Source of the DNA: Oscillospiraceae bacterium
GTDB taxonomy: Bacteria; Bacillota; Clostridia; Oscillospirales; Oscillospiraceae
DNA length: 36,813 bases
Direction: 5' to 3'
Assembly: GCA_020860205.1 (NCBI GenBank)
Contig: JAJBUU010000005.1
Span: forward strand, 1-36,813
Shown here: positions 36,265 through 36,813 of the stretch, piece after piece
Position numbering within the stretch: the stretch's first letter is position 1
How the letters are laid out: each line of letters begins with the position of its first letter
Notes under the pieces: model-generated
What the model was told of the DNA's origin: nothing
Databases searched by the model: none
What the model saw: only the letters and a program-made list of their open reading frames with translations
Program-made: the position numbers and the translations under genes

Positions 36265-36269
36265 ATCAA
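36241..36269 (-). promoter_or_regulatory. Promoter of the excisionase-like gene
   Basis: Minus strand TTGATT-N17-TATAAT. Confidence 0.6.
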
Positions 36270-36309
36270 CGATGCGGAACAAGAAAATGTGCTGACGATT
36301 GAGATGCAG

Positions 36310-36813
36310 TTAGAACTTCATCGGCAGGGATGTCTTGCGGCTCCCGCCGTTGTAGATGCGGAACACCTGGAACAGATATTTCTTGTGGCCGGGCATATTC
36401 ACGCCCATGGCCTGACCCTCCCGGTAGATGGTCAGCGGGTCGTAGCCGCTCAGACGCCGCACCAGCCTCCGGCGATTGTACTCGTCATGGTAGATGGAGA
36501 CGAATTTAATCACGCTCTGGACAATCTCGCCGCGCATGGACTGTGGCTCGCCGTCCCATGACTCCCGGACGATCTCCAGCGCCTCGGTGTAAACCTCCGC
36601 GCCTACACACTGGAACTCCCGGAAAGCGGTGTAGATACAGCCCATCCGGTTGCGGCCACGTTTCTGGTCGAAGTCCAGATGAATACCGGCATTCTCGGTC
36701 GCACGGACAAAGGCCAGCGCCTCCGGGTCTTTCCCGAATACCAAAGCCCGCATCCGGATACCGGCAGTCAGTGCGGAGGACTCACCAAACTGCTGGGCGA
36801 ACAGCAGCGCCTC
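36310..36813 (-). CDS. C-terminal part of an element-encoded protein, possibly DUF6551/ParB-like; continues past the window end
   Basis: Open frame through the window end: EALLFAQQFGESSALTAGIRMRALVFGKDPEALAFVRATENAGIHLDFDQKRGRNRMGCIYTAFREFQCVG; family call is from memory of motif style. Confidence 0.5.
   Translation of the reverse strand, partial: EALLFAQQFGESSALTAGIRMRALVFGKDPEALAFVRATENAGIHLDFDQKRGRNRMGCIYTAFREFQCVGAEVYTEALEIVRESWDGEPQSMRGEIVQSVIKFVSIYHDEYNRRRLVRRLSGYDPLTIYREGQAMGVNMPGHKKYLFQVFRIYNGGSRKTSLPMKF

Larger units (their letters stand above)
34213..36813. mobile_element. End of an integrated element (ICE/prophage-like) next to tRNA-Arg(CCT)
   Basis: tRNA followed by repeat region, tyrosine integrase, excisionase-like HTH and an accessory gene; the far attachment site is outside the window. 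Confidence 0.7.

Noticed and set aside
1-36813. CRISPR arrays, toxin-antitoxin pairs, restriction-modification or retron-type defence genes
   Set aside because: No regularly spaced repeats and no recognisable cas, TA, RM or reverse transcriptase motifs in either strand's ORFs.

Overview
The window looks like chromosome from a spore-forming, Clostridia-like Firmicute (inferred from spoVD- and gerW-type genes and the dcw gene order). It has five blocks. (1) About 0.1-11.4 kb, minus strand: an unusual operon-like run of SnoaL/NTF2-like protein, Opp/Dpp/Nik-type ABC importer (SBP, two permeases, two ATPases), esterase, PF04909-type amidohydrolase, beta-helix-like protein, a small protein with a duplicated CTLC-x3-CP-x5-C motif, and a lactonase-family beta-propeller, ending at a strong terminator. 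(2) About 11.6-13.76 kb, minus strand: a LysR regulator and a CDF cation exporter. The exporter is preceded by a leader matching the NiCo (czcD) Ni/Co riboswitch, with an overlapping intrinsic terminator. (3) 13.9-30.7 kb: asnB (plus), rluB-like, D-Ala-D-Ala carboxypeptidase, gerW/ytfJ, DUF2953 and scpB, then a compact dcw cluster (murG, ftsW/spoVE, mraY, murE, spoVD-like PBP, ftsL-like, rsmH, mraZ) with a legible mraZ promoter and 10-bp-periodic MraZ boxes, a decayed copper-amine-oxidase-type stalk-domain gene and a ClpP-like/TepA protease. (4) 30.9-34.1 kb: tRNA-Ser(CGA), a small FeoA-like protein, tRNA-Leu(CAG), a DUF1858 protein, trmK and a Nif3-like protein. (5) 34.2 kb to the end: tRNA-Arg(CCT) followed by the end of an integrated element: repeated GCTAATAA motifs, a frameshifted tyrosine integrase, an excisionase-like HTH gene whose promoter sits in a 14-bp inverted repeat, and a gene running off the window. 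The best candidate for an undescribed system is the 0.4-11.4 kb transport/hydrolase operon with its adjacent riboswitch-CDF-LysR unit. Its substrate is unknown and the regulatory link is inference. All calls come from reading the sequence; no database search was run.
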